This document shows, piece by piece, positions 25,372 through 34,474 of a DNA stretch of 64,000 nucleotides. Source of the DNA: a bacterium SCSIO 12741 (lineage in GTDB: Bacteria > Bacteroidota > Bacteroidia > Flavobacteriales_G > Salibacteraceae); contig CP073749.1 in assembly GCA_024398055.1 (NCBI GenBank), forward strand, positions 1,612,594 through 1,676,593, read 5' to 3'. The position numbers and the translations under genes are program-made. Each line of letters begins with the position of its first letter. Within the stretch, counting starts at the first letter, position 1. The notes beneath the pieces are model-generated. The model searched no databases, had not been told where the DNA came from, and was given only the letters and a program-made list of their open reading frames with translations.

Positions 25372-26886
25372 ATGAAAGAGGTGATGGACAAAATACCGAC
25401 AATTAAAATCTTGATTTTAAGCCTGTTTATGCTTGCTGGCCACCAAGGTTTCTCCGCTGTTTGCAACATTAGCGGCTGGGTAAAACAGTCTGGTCAGATC
25501 AAAATCAACCATGCTGTATACTTTACAGGACAAAACGTGGATACGGTAGTATACACTGACAATGCCGGAAATTACTCGCTTACCTTCCAAGCTTATAATG
25601 ACTTTGAGTCCTTCGATGTTTATACCATCGACTGTATTAGAGACACGGTAACCCGGAGTTTCGAATACCAGAATGGAATCACTAATTATACCAAGAATTT
25701 TGATCTGTGCCCTTCTGGAAACCGGGTTTATATCAGTGGAACCGTTTTGAATAATGGAAGTCCAGCTGAAGGCGTTGTGGTCAGTTTCTATGTCAACCAG
25801 ACTTATAAACTTATTGGAAACGCCATTACGGCCAAGGATGGAACCTACAGCCAAACGTTTAATACAGGAATTCATAAATCCGGTGTCATTTTCTCCAAAT
25901 TGACTGATTGCTACGGCTCAATTGTCATGCAAAACTGGCTTTTTGAAACCCGCGATAGTATTCAAATCGATTACGAGAGTTGCCGAACAGATCCCTTTCC
26001 TTTTATTGGAGGTAGAATCTTAAACGACGGCTTACCTGTTTATGCCAACGAAGTGGATGTGCACCTATTCCGTTACCAGGCTTCTACCCAAAGTTTGGTT
26101 TGGGAAGCCTCCCAGCCTGTTGGTCATGGTGGAAGCTATTTGTTTTCGATTCGCGAATCAGGAAGCTTTCTGGTGAAAGCCATACCCGCTTCCGCTCAAC
26201 ACCGGTTACTGCCTGAATACTATGGTGATGTCAATTATTGGGATGAAGCTCAGATCATCAAGATCAATGGTAATCCTGAGCCTGAATTAGATATTCATTT
26301 GGATGAGTTCCACCCTTTAAATGGAACCAGCAGCATTCGTGGTGTCATTAACTACTACCCTATCCAACAATCGGGATCTCCGATGAGTGAAGTTCCGGTT
26401 TTGCTTCTCAACAGCATGAAAGAGCCTATGGCCTTCTCCAAAAGCAATAGTGATGGTCAATTTGAGTTTGATGGCCTCACTTCTGGTCAGTACTATTTGG
26501 TGTATGATCAAGTGGGTATTCCTTATCATCCATATCCCGTTTACATCGCTAAATCAGGAATGCACTTGACTGGTGTGGAAATGGTTGTAACTCCTTTGGG
26601 TAGTGGCCTATCGGGAGCTCTAAGCACTGAAGCTGAGGAACAAAAAGAATTTAACATTAGGGTTTATCCAAACCCTACCCAGGGTAAATTACGTGTATTA
26701 TTACAGGGAGCCGGCACTGTGGAAGGCGAATTGGTTGCCATGAACGGACAAGTGAAGATGATTGTTGATTCTTTCACTGGAGTTCAAATGGAGCTGGATT
26801 TAACTACCCTGGAAAATGGAATTTACTTCCTGAAACTTAGAAACGAAAGCAACGAAGAGAGCATATTCAAGGTTATTAAAAATTAA
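25372..26886 (+). CDS. Secreted multi-domain protein with type IX sorting domain
   Basis: 504 residues from the ATG at 25372; GTG 25360 and ATG 25384 are alternatives. Signal peptide (ILILSLFMLAGHQGFSA). The body holds repeated beta-sandwich modules of the carboxypeptidase-regulatory type (VYTDNAGNYSLTF, TAKDGTYSQTF, SKSNSDGQFEFDGLTSGQYYLVYD). The C-terminal 75 residues are a type A T9SS sorting domain: VYPNPTQGKLRVLL, then MNGQV, then LENGIYFLKL. It should cross the outer membrane by the PorZ-dependent type IX system and become cell-attached or released. It precedes the sigma factor by 17 bases and may be transcribed with it. Confidence 0.85.
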   Translation: MKEVMDKIPTIKILILSLFMLAGHQGFSAVCNISGWVKQSGQIKINHAVYFTGQNVDTVVYTDNAGNYSLTFQAYNDFESFDVYTIDCIRDTVTRSFEYQNGITNYTKNFDLCPSGNRVYISGTVLNNGSPAEGVVVSFYVNQTYKLIGNAITAKDGTYSQTFNTGIHKSGVIFSKLTDCYGSIVMQNWLFETRDSIQIDYESCRTDPFPFIGGRILNDGLPVYANEVDVHLFRYQASTQSLVWEASQPVGHGGSYLFSIRESGSFLVKAIPASAQHRLLPEYYGDVNYWDEAQIIKINGNPEPELDIHLDEFHPLNGTSSIRGVINYYPIQQSGSPMSEVPVLLLNSMKEPMAFSKSNSDGQFEFDGLTSGQYYLVYDQVGIPYHPYPVYIAKSGMHLTGVEMVVTPLGSGLSGALSTEAEEQKEFNIRVYPNPTQGKLRVLLQGAGTVEGELVAMNGQVKMIVDSFTGVQMELDLTTLENGIYFLKLRNESNEESIFKVIKN

Positions 26887-26903
26887 TACTGGCTTGTAGC
26901 CCA

Positions 26904-27476
26904 ATGACAATAAGTCCCAAAATATTAAAAGCTGCTGCACGAGGCGATCGACGCGCTCAGAAGAAGCTTTATGAGCTCAGCTTTGACATGCTGATGGGGA
27001 TTTGTATGCGCTACAAGACTAACCAGGAAGACGGAGTTGCCATCCTAAACGATGCCTACCTCAAAATCCTGAATAACCTCGAAAACCTCAACCCCAAGAT
27101 TCCTTACGAAGCCTGGGCCAAAAGAATTACCATCAATTGCTGCATTAATGATTACCGCAAACAAAAGCATTCTCCGGAATACATCTACATGGAGAAAGAA
27201 GCGATGCTGGATCATTTTGTACGGGTGGAAGATGACGATTGGGAAGAATCTCAATTGGTCTCTGTAGAAAAGTTGAAGGAGTTACTCAATGAACTTCCTG
27301 ACAGTTCGCAGGAAGTATTCCAGCTTTACGTACTCGAAGGTTACAACCACCGGGAGATTGCTGAAATTTTGGGAATTTCTGAAGGAACATCAAAGTGGCA
27401 CCTAAACAATGCCCGTAAAATATTAAGAAGACTGTTAAAGGATAACCTAAACATAAACCGAAGAGTGGCCTTATGA
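26904..27476 (+). CDS. ECF-type RNA polymerase sigma factor
   Basis: The 190-residue protein has sigma region 2 at about residues 15-90 (ARGDRRAQKKLYELSF, NDAYLKILNNL, PYEAWAKRITINCCINDYRK). Region 4 is at about 128-178 (LLNELPDSSQEVFQLYVLEG, HREIAEILGISEGTSKWHLNNARKIL), with a helix-turn-helix. It matches the sigma-70 family used by Bacteroidota for envelope and surface responses. It overlaps the downstream gene by four bases; that gene has an anti-sigma-like membrane N-terminus and is the likely regulator. Confidence 0.92.
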   Translation: MTISPKILKAAARGDRRAQKKLYELSFDMLMGICMRYKTNQEDGVAILNDAYLKILNNLENLNPKIPYEAWAKRITINCCINDYRKQKHSPEYIYMEKEAMLDHFVRVEDDDWEESQLVSVEKLKELLNELPDSSQEVFQLYVLEGYNHREIAEILGISEGTSKWHLNNARKILRRLLKDNLNINRRVAL

Positions 27477-29086
27477 GCGACCGCAATATAGATAACGCGT
27501 ATAAGAAGGCTTTTCCCAAGCAGGAATATAGCTACAAGCCTGAGTACTGGGCGCAAATGGAAGCTTCCATGGGCCCGGCTGCACCTCGAGTACCCTCTTG
27601 GTGGTGGAAGGCTGCCTCTGCTGTATTGGCAGTGGCAACTACGGCCTCCGTTTGGTTCTGGAACTCAAACGAACAAGGTCCCGTATTGGCTGATAAGAAC
27701 CAGACTCAAGTTGAGTCTACCTCGGTTCAAAACGCCAATAATTCTTCCAACGAAGAATTGAATTCTAAATCTGTTGCCTCGGCACCGGCTGCGGCAACGC
27801 TATCAGAAGGTAAAACTTCATTATCCTCGGGTATTGAAAGTACTTCAGCTCAAGCAGAATCGGCATCCATGGATCAGGTTGAGCAGACGTCAGAAGCCCG
27901 ATCAGAGGGTAGTCATTCTATTCAACCGGATAAGGCGTCCAAGGCATCGAGCCTTTTCTCGAAAGAGAAACAATCGAAATCGGTGCAAAAAGCAGCTATT
28001 CAGCAGGCTGGATTTGCTTTATCTTCTCCAAAGAAAAGTAATCAGCAGCAAGCCGTACTTGGCGCTGGAAGCTCCTCTCTTGCCCAGGCCGAACGTTTCT
28101 CATCCACTTCTGAAAGCGAAAGCGCTATTGCGAATGTTGAGGTTAATGAAACTGTAGCCAATGACAATGCTCTTCCAAGAATGCCATTTAGAGATGCAAC
28201 TCTATTTGCCGAGGGAGCGATTTTAAGCCCTGATTTAAGCACTTCACAGTCATCGGCGTCTAACATTGCCAGAAACCCCTTCAAGATGCCTAAACTGCAC
28301 TTCTATTTTGGTGCAAGCGCTGGGTATTCTATGTTGAACAACGACAACAATCTTTTGATTACCCCATCTGGTAATTATAGAGATCTGACCATGGACATGT
28401 ATCGGAACCAATCGATGGAAGTTGGAGTTGATTTTGGTGTGAAGTACCGCAACTTCTTGGTTCAATCTGGGTTGAAATATTCAAACTTAAGTCAGGCCTA
28501 TGAAATGAACTTCATTGCCTTGTCTGAACAAGTTGATATGGATATCAGCGAGCGTCGAGTGATTAAAGAGACTTTGCCAAGCCCAAATTCAAAGCTTATC
28601 ATTGTTCCTGGTCCTGATAATACGTTTGATTACCGCATTGACACGGTTTATGATACGGCTTGGGCTATCCATGTTGATACCAATTACTTCAGCGCTGTAG
28701 TAGCCGAAAATCAAATGTATCGCTCCTCCTATACCATTGACTATGCTCAGATCCCTCTATACATTGGATATGAGCTGCCTTTGAAGGACTTTTACCTTCA
28801 TTTGAGTACAGGAATGGATATGGCGGTATTGGTGAGCGCTACGGGAACCGTATACGATCCAGAAACCCAAAGCGTCATTGCTCAACTGGACAAATCTGAA
28901 TTGAACCCAGTCCTTTGGAAGTATCGCTTGAATTTGGGAATTGGGTATAACGTGAATGATCGTGTGAGCCTTTATTTGAATCCTTCCTATTCTCGTAGCT
29001 TAAACACGGCTTACAAAGAGGATCATTCCTACTCTGGACAATTCTCAGGTTACGGCCTGAATGCTGGTCTTCGTTACCAGTTTTAA
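27473..29086 (+). CDS. Anti-sigma-like N-terminus fused to an outer-membrane beta-barrel
   Basis: 537 residues. Residues 1-40 are cytoplasmic-looking (YKPEYWAQMEASMG). One hydrophobic segment at about 44-62 (WWKAASAVLAVATTASVWFW) would cross the inner membrane. About 190 residues of Ser/Ala/Gln/Glu-rich low-complexity linker follow. The last 260 residues are a predicted barrel of the PF13568 type (LHFYFGASAGYSML, GVKYRNFLVQSGLKYSNL, SGYGLNAGLRYQF). No cleavable signal peptide is seen. The layout suggests one chain linking both membranes, with the N-terminus regulating the sigma factor encoded four bases upstream. The membrane topology is an inference. Confidence 0.72.
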   Translation: MSDRNIDNAYKKAFPKQEYSYKPEYWAQMEASMGPAAPRVPSWWWKAASAVLAVATTASVWFWNSNEQGPVLADKNQTQVESTSVQNANNSSNEELNSKSVASAPAAATLSEGKTSLSSGIESTSAQAESASMDQVEQTSEARSEGSHSIQPDKASKASSLFSKEKQSKSVQKAAIQQAGFALSSPKKSNQQQAVLGAGSSSLAQAERFSSTSESESAIANVEVNETVANDNALPRMPFRDATLFAEGAILSPDLSTSQSSASNIARNPFKMPKLHFYFGASAGYSMLNNDNNLLITPSGNYRDLTMDMYRNQSMEVGVDFGVKYRNFLVQSGLKYSNLSQAYEMNFIALSEQVDMDISERRVIKETLPSPNSKLIIVPGPDNTFDYRIDTVYDTAWAIHVDTNYFSAVVAENQMYRSSYTIDYAQIPLYIGYELPLKDFYLHLSTGMDMAVLVSATGTVYDPETQSVIAQLDKSELNPVLWKYRLNLGIGYNVNDRVSLYLNPSYSRSLNTAYKEDHSYSGQFSGYGLNAGLRYQF

Positions 29087-29135
29087 GAACTTCTCCAATA
29101 TTCGAAAAGAACTTTACCTCTTAACTGGAGGGGTA

Positions 29136-29184
29136 TAAAAAAATTTGGCGCCTCCAAGTTTCTCGGATAAGCGCCAAATCTTTA
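29136..29184 (-). terminator. Intrinsic terminator between convergent genes
   Basis: The arms ATTTGGCGC and GCGCCAAAT pair perfectly over a 19-base loop. On the minus strand a run of U follows, so it ends the aldehyde dehydrogenase transcript; on the plus strand CTTT follows and it may serve the barrel gene too. A second small stem TCCCG/CGGGA at 29191-29206 lies beside it. Confidence 0.7.
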
Positions 29185-29220
29185 TTCGTTTCCCGACTAT
29201 CCGGGAGAAATTTTCTATTC

Positions 29221-30759
29221 TTAGAGATTAAATTGAATCCCTTGAGCCAGTGGAATATCACTGGTATAGTTAATCGTGTTTGTTTGTCTACGCATGTAGG
29301 CTTTCCAAGAATCAGATCCTGATTCACGACCTCCACCGGTTTCTTTTTCACCACCAAAGGCTCCACCGATTTCAGCACCCGAAGTACCAATATTTACGTT
29401 AGCAATACCACAGTCAGAACCTCCTTGGGAAAGGAAACGCTCCGCTTCTCTCATGTTCGTAGTCATGATGGAAGAAGACAATCCTTGTTTAACTCCGTTT
29501 TGGATAGCAATAGCTTCGTTCAAATCACTGTACTTAATCAAGTATAGGATTGGAGCAAACGTTTCTGCCTGAACAATGTCCATGCTATTTTCTGCTTCAA
29601 CGATGGCTGGCTTTACATAGCATCCGCCTTCGTAACCTTCACCGGACAATACACCACCTTCAACAGCCAAAGTACCTCCTTGACTCACGGCAGCTTCCAA
29701 AGCAGCTGAGTAAGCTTTAACCGCATCTTGATCAATCAATGGACCAACATGGTTTGTTTCATCCAATGGGTTTCCAATTTTCAGCTGACCATAGGCGTGA
29801 ACCAAACTGTCTTTTACCTTATTGTAAATGCTATCGTGAATGATTAATCGACGGGTAGAGGTGCATCGCTGACCACAAGTTCCAACGGCGCCAAATACAG
29901 TACCCGTAATCGCCAAATTCAAATCAGCATCTGGGGTAATGATAATTGCGTTGTTTCCTCCTAACTCGAGCAAAGAACGACCTAAGCGCTGAGCAACGGC
30001 TGCTCCAACTTCTTTACCCATGCGGGTAGATCCAGTAGCCGAAACCAAAGGAACGCGAGTATCAGCAGTCATCCATTCTCCCACTTCACGATCTCCGTTG
30101 ATCAAGCAGCTAATTCCTTCCGGAAGGTTGTTTTCAGCCAATACTTCTGCAATAATCTTTTGGCAAGCCACACCACACATTGGTGCTTTTTCAGACGGCT
30201 TCCAAACCAAAACATCACCACAAACCCAGGCAATAGCACTGTTCCAGCACCATACGGCTACCGGAAAGTTGAATGCTGAAATGGTTCCCACAATTCCAAG
30301 TGGATGCCACTGCTCATACATACGGTGACCTGGACGCTCAGAGTGCATAGAAAGTCCATACAACTGGCGAGAAAGACCTACAGCAAAATCGCAGATGTCG
30401 ATCATCTCCTGAACTTCACCCAATCCTTCCTGGTAAGACTTACCCATTTCATAGGTAACCAGCTTTCCAAGTGGTTCTTTATACTGACGTAGTTTTTCTC
30501 CAAATTGACGAACGATCTCACCTCTTTTAGGTGCGGGCATAGAGCTCCAAATTTTGAACGCCTCTGACGCCTTTTCTATCGTTGCTTCATACTGCTCACG
30601 GGTAGTTGTGCTTACCTCACCGATTTTCTCTCCGTTGATTGGAGAAAAAGACGTTAGGTATGATCCACTATCCATCCAATTTTCGCCAGTAGAAGTTCCA
30701 CCATTTTTGTCTCCTAAGCCTAACTGGCCGAGTACTTCTTTTATCTCGTTTTGATCCAT
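29221..30759 (-). CDS. Aldehyde dehydrogenase, ALDH7 (alpha-aminoadipic semialdehyde dehydrogenase) type
   Basis: The 512-residue enzyme oxidises an aldehyde with NAD(P)+. The catalytic Cys299 sits in GTCGQRCTSTRR, and the general-base Glu is in LLELGGNN about 34 residues earlier. The C-terminal block NVNIGTSGAEIGGAFGGEKE then TGGGRESGSDSWKAYMRR is typical of the ALDH7/antiquitin/AmaB group, which acts on alpha-aminoadipic semialdehyde in lysine breakdown. No other lysine-degradation gene is nearby, so the substrate is inferred from family only. It is a single-gene unit with its own promoter and terminator. Confidence 0.9.
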   Translation of the reverse strand: MDQNEIKEVLGQLGLGDKNGGTSTGENWMDSGSYLTSFSPINGEKIGEVSTTTREQYEATIEKASEAFKIWSSMPAPKRGEIVRQFGEKLRQYKEPLGKLVTYEMGKSYQEGLGEVQEMIDICDFAVGLSRQLYGLSMHSERPGHRMYEQWHPLGIVGTISAFNFPVAVWCWNSAIAWVCGDVLVWKPSEKAPMCGVACQKIIAEVLAENNLPEGISCLINGDREVGEWMTADTRVPLVSATGSTRMGKEVGAAVAQRLGRSLLELGGNNAIIITPDADLNLAITGTVFGAVGTCGQRCTSTRRLIIHDSIYNKVKDSLVHAYGQLKIGNPLDETNHVGPLIDQDAVKAYSAALEAAVSQGGTLAVEGGVLSGEGYEGGCYVKPAIVEAENSMDIVQAETFAPILYLIKYSDLNEAIAIQNGVKQGLSSSIMTTNMREAERFLSQGGSDCGIANVNIGTSGAEIGGAFGGEKETGGGRESGSDSWKAYMRRQTNTINYTSDIPLAQGIQFNL

Positions 30760-30777
30760 GATTTAGCGTTTGAGCCG

Positions 30778-30807
30778 CAAAGGTACTATCGTAAAATAAC
30801 GTGGCAA
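30778..30807 (-). promoter_or_regulatory. -33/-7 promoter of the ALDH7-type gene
   Basis: On the minus strand TTG (30807-30805) and TACCTTTG (30785-30778) are 19 bases apart, the spacing known for the Bacteroidota primary sigma factor. The transcript would start near 30774 with a leader of about 14 bases and no Shine-Dalgarno sequence. Confidence 0.65.
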
Positions 30808-30810
30808 GAA

Positions 30811-32091
30811 TTATTCGCCTTCAGTTTTGTCTGAAGGGTTACCTTCCTTTTCACCGGCTTTGAGCATGCGGCTGGTTGCCTTGAGAATTCCTGGTAATTT
30901 TTCTTCTTTCTCCCGGGTAATGAGAGCGAGTGTCATAATACCACTGCTCAGCAAAATGACGTAAAGTAATACCCCATTATCGAATAGAGGAATGCCAAAG
31001 GATTCTGGAATGGCAAAAAACAGAAGAATGGTAATCAGACCACGGGGCGAAACGAACAAAGACGGAATCATAAATTGCTTGGCGACCGAAGCAAAGAAGA
31101 CATATCGAACGATGAATATGACTCCTAAAAAGACCAGGGAAATGATCAAAATTTCCAGGTTAACCAGTGACGCCAATGTAATGCTCATCCCAAATACGAT
31201 GAAGAAAAAGGTTCTAACAACAAAGGCTGTTTCCAAGGTGATAATCTTGAAATACTTTAGGGTTTGAATCACCCTTCGGTGATCCACGTATTTGTCCAGC
31301 CCACGTACAAAAAACAGCTTGTGGTTATTTATCATAAGACCAAAGAACAAGATGATGAGCAGCGACGAAATATGCAACATCTTGCCAATGGAGTAGAGCA
31401 TTAACAAAACGGCGATCAACAAAAAGAGCTTAACCTGGGAGGTGATGTTCTGAAAAATAATCGTTAGAACGTAGGCTGAAATGATCGAAATGGCAATCGT
31501 AAGAATCAGGTTCCCGGTAATGTCCAAAAACAGGTTCGTTCCTGGAGGTGCCTCAAACCCTTCGAGAACAAAGTAGAAAACCATAATCCCAAGAATGTCG
31601 GAGAAGGTAGACTCATAGATTAGAAACTCTTTGATCTCTTCTCTACAATTGCTCACACTTGGAATCACGATGGCACTGCTTACGATGGCCAAGGGAATCG
31701 AAAACAAAATGGCACTCCGTGTTTCGGCCAAAAAGAAGAGTTTGAACAACAGGGTAAACAAGAAGCTCGTTGCCGCCAAACAGAGTAGGGCAACGAGAAA
31801 CGATTTCCAGATAATCGGCCATTTTTCCTTGGTAAGCTCCAGGTCCAGAGCGGCTTCGAGCACAATCATGACTAGACCTACAATTCCTAAAATCTCGAGA
31901 ATGGGAATCCAGTTGGTATCAATAAATGGGAGCTCAAAATACTTGATCAACAAGGTTATTCCCATCCCGGTTACAATGAGTAAAAGAACCGATGGAATGT
32001 TTGTTTGCTTGGCAATAAGCCCATAGACATAGGACAGGATAACCAGCGCGCTGAGGACAATAATGAGAATATAGGGACTTGTTCCTGCCAT
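30811..32091 (-). CDS. Cation:proton antiporter (Na+/H+ exchanger family)
   Basis: 426 residues with about twelve hydrophobic helices and a short charged C-terminal tail (KEGNPSDKTEGE). Recognisable family segments include QTNIPSVLLLIVTGMGITLL, the acidic helix IVGLVMIVLEAALDLEL, and STFSDILGIMVFYFVLEGF with the Asp expected in the ion site. FVSPRGLITILLFFAIP carries the conserved Arg. Such proteins export Na+ or K+ in exchange for protons. It is four bases from the next gene, so both are probably transcribed together. Confidence 0.85.
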   Translation of the reverse strand: MAGTSPYILIIVLSALVILSYVYGLIAKQTNIPSVLLLIVTGMGITLLIKYFELPFIDTNWIPILEILGIVGLVMIVLEAALDLELTKEKWPIIWKSFLVALLCLAATSFLFTLLFKLFFLAETRSAILFSIPLAIVSSAIVIPSVSNCREEIKEFLIYESTFSDILGIMVFYFVLEGFEAPPGTNLFLDITGNLILTIAISIISAYVLTIIFQNITSQVKLFLLIAVLLMLYSIGKMLHISSLLIILFFGLMINNHKLFFVRGLDKYVDHRRVIQTLKYFKIITLETAFVVRTFFFIVFGMSITLASLVNLEILIISLVFLGVIFIVRYVFFASVAKQFMIPSLFVSPRGLITILLFFAIPESFGIPLFDNGVLLYVILLSSGIMTLALITREKEEKLPGILKATSRMLKAGEKEGNPSDKTEGE

Positions 32092-32094
32092 TCA

Positions 32095-32943
32095 TCAATT
32101 TGATTTAGCTGCCGTCATTACGGGTAGCTTGCCCACCAATTGTTGAGCTAAGGATGGAAAATAATCCTGAATAATTTCTTTCTGCCCATTTACAGTGGAA
32201 GAGAAGTACGTTTTTACTACTCCCGCATAAACTTCCTGATCATGGGTGAAAATAGAATAGTGTACGGTTATCTGACGTTGGTACTCATCACCCTCAAACG
32301 CCCGATAATCCAAACCGGCCTGAGGTTCAATATCGATTTGATTGATGATAAGATAAAGTACTGAAGAATACTTATCCTCCAGGTAGTCAAACAGAGCGGT
32401 GTCACGAACAGAGCATGCCATAAACCTGGGCTTTCCATCGGGATTGGAGCGAATCTGTCCCTGCTGCATATAAGTTCCATTCTTACCCGGATCTTCTTCT
32501 ACTTTTTTCTTTTTGTTCAGTTTGAGTTTGATCTTTTTGTCATCCTCTTTTCCCTGATCTGGCAGCTCCCGATACTCGTCCTTAAGAGAGCGATAGATAA
32601 AATGGAGGTCTTCCTGCGTTTCTTCATCTGCAGCAATCATCCGAACTACCTGATAGTTTGCATTAGACTCCAGGTAAATCAGATTGTCGAGTCCTCTTCG
32701 GAAATTCGTTACAATTTGATCGTAACTTGTTCCATCGTTACGCCCAATACTGGAGGTGATGGATGATTTATACATCATGGGTTTAAAAGGAACCACCATC
32801 AATTTGGGTTGATCACCAAAAGTCCAAAGAGTATCGTTGACCAATCGACCGTGATCGTTTTCAAGAATATGCATGGTTTCATCCTGAGCCTGAACAGCAC
32901 CCAGGGCCCAAATAAAAGAGCCTATCAGCAGGAGTTTCTTCAT
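32095..32943 (-). CDS. Exported protein of unknown function
   Basis: 282 residues with a signal peptide (MKKLLLIGSFIWALGAVQAQ). Strand/helix segments such as PKLMVVPFKPMMYKSSI, SSVLYLIINQIDI and RQITVHYSIFTHDQEVYAGV suggest a small mixed alpha/beta domain. It is interrupted by a Lys-rich insert near residues 135-155 (KKIKLKLNKKKKVEED). No family was recognised. It is adjacent to the antiporter gene on the same strand and would be the first gene of that pair. Confidence 0.6.
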   Translation of the reverse strand: MKKLLLIGSFIWALGAVQAQDETMHILENDHGRLVNDTLWTFGDQPKLMVVPFKPMMYKSSITSSIGRNDGTSYDQIVTNFRRGLDNLIYLESNANYQVVRMIAADEETQEDLHFIYRSLKDEYRELPDQGKEDDKKIKLKLNKKKKVEEDPGKNGTYMQQGQIRSNPDGKPRFMACSVRDTALFDYLEDKYSSVLYLIINQIDIEPQAGLDYRAFEGDEYQRQITVHYSIFTHDQEVYAGVVKTYFSSTVNGQKEIIQDYFPSLAQQLVGKLPVMTAAKSN

Positions 32944-33033
32944 CCCGAAAAGTTATGGCTTAAAATTACAGCGACTCAAAGCCCTGTAGGCCGCCCCAAA
33001 AGATAATTTTCAACAGTTGATCCCGGATAAGGA

Positions 33034-34380
33034 TTACTTGAACATCCGGAAGATATCATTCCCGTTAGCAAACAGGAACAAGGCAAGAATGATGAACAAG
33101 CCAAAAATCTGCGCATATTCCATGAACTTATCACCCGGCTTACGACCTGTAATGATCTCCCAAAGGGTGAACATAACGTGGCCGCCGTCGAGGGCAGGAA
33201 TAGGTAGCAAATTAAGCACGGCCAGCATCACTGAAAGAAAGGCAGTCATGGTCCAGAATACCTGCCACTCCCATTCTGGTGGATACAAATCCCAAATGGC
33301 TTTAAATCCACCCACACCTTTGTAGGCTCCCGTGCTTGGGGTAAAAATCATTTTTAGCTGACTCAGGTAAGAGCCCACTTGTTCTACTCCTTTGTTGATA
33401 CCAGCAGGGATAGATTCAAAGAATCCGTATTCCTGGGTTTCGAATTGGTAAATGCCGAGTCTTTCCAAATCATCCGTTGATGGAGGATAGAGCATTACCC
33501 CGATTTGACCGGCATCATTCAGCTTTACTGGAATTTCCAAAGCTTCTCCGTCGCGCATCACGTTAAGGGTAACTTCCTGACCCGCAAATTGCTTGAGGTG
33601 ATCTGCATATTGATCCCACCAGGGCAAATCCACACCATTTACTCCAGTGATCAAGTCTTTGAGCTGAATGCCGGAATTGACGTTATGCGAACTATCCGGA
33701 ATTCCACCAATAATGAAAGGAACCCGATAAAAAATGACCGCTTTGGTTGGGTTATCGATGAGCTTTCCAATAAAGTCCTGTGGAATCTCCATGGTTTCTT
33801 GTTGGCCATTTTCATGACGAACTTGCATCTCACCGCCCAAGATCATGTTGGGTAGAATGTCTGTAAATCGATCTATTTTCTGATCGTTAATTTGAAGTAT
33901 GTGATCACCACTTCTCAGCCCAAGGTCGTAAGCCAGGGAATCTCTTACCCAAACTCCACCCGTTAGGTTTTCATTGGGAATGTATTTTTCTCCCCAGGTG
34001 AAAAGAATTCCTGCGTAAATGGCCATGGCCAATATGAGGTTGACAAAAACTCCACCCAGCATAATGATCAATCGCTGCCAAGCGGGTTTTGTTCTAAACT
34101 CCCAGGGTTCGGGCTCTTTATCCATTTGATCGGTATCCATCGACTCATCGATCATACCAGCGATCTTGACATAGCCACCGAGCGGAATCCAGCCCATTCC
34201 GTAAACGGTTTCACCAATCCGGAACTTAAACAGGGCAAACTTGTAGTCAAAAAAGAGGAAGAATTTTTCAACCCGGGTTTTAAACAGTTTCGCGGGAATA
34301 AAGTGACCCAGCTCATGGAGAATGATCAGCAGGGATAGCCCCAAAATGAGCTGAGCGGTTTTTATGATAAACTCTTCCAT
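33034..34380 (-). CDS. rseP: RIP metalloprotease RseP (site-2 protease)
   Basis: The 448-residue intramembrane zinc protease has HELGH at 22-26 in the first membrane helix and LDGGH near residue 398 supplying the third metal ligand. Two PDZ-like regions lie between (LAYDLGLRSGDHILQINDQK and IQLKDLITGVNGVDL). It cleaves anti-sigma factors and signal-peptide remnants within the inner membrane. It follows dxr on the same strand with a 94-base gap; the dxr-rseP pair is common in bacteria. The sigma/anti-sigma gene pair at 27 kb is a conceivable substrate locus (inference). Confidence 0.93.
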   Translation of the reverse strand: MEEFIIKTAQLILGLSLLIILHELGHFIPAKLFKTRVEKFFLFFDYKFALFKFRIGETVYGMGWIPLGGYVKIAGMIDESMDTDQMDKEPEPWEFRTKPAWQRLIIMLGGVFVNLILAMAIYAGILFTWGEKYIPNENLTGGVWVRDSLAYDLGLRSGDHILQINDQKIDRFTDILPNMILGGEMQVRHENGQQETMEIPQDFIGKLIDNPTKAVIFYRVPFIIGGIPDSSHNVNSGIQLKDLITGVNGVDLPWWDQYADHLKQFAGQEVTLNVMRDGEALEIPVKLNDAGQIGVMLYPPSTDDLERLGIYQFETQEYGFFESIPAGINKGVEQVGSYLSQLKMIFTPSTGAYKGVGGFKAIWDLYPPEWEWQVFWTMTAFLSVMLAVLNLLPIPALDGGHVMFTLWEIITGRKPGDKFMEYAQIFGLFIILALFLFANGNDIFRMFK

Positions 34381-34474
34381 AGTTATCTTCGAAAAATGAA
34401 TGGCAAATTTGAGAAAATCCGTGGTTTATCGGTCATAAGAATTTCTTATTCCCCGGATTGGAACAAAAAAAGCG

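Noticed and set aside
27774-28157. Arg/Gln-rich 127-residue frame within the sigma-linked barrel gene
   Set aside because: It is the shifted reading of the Ser/Ala/Gln-rich linker.
34435-34449. Palindrome ATAAGAATTTCTTAT between rseP and dxr
   Set aside because: Short, AT-rich, no U-run and no second copy seen; expected by chance.
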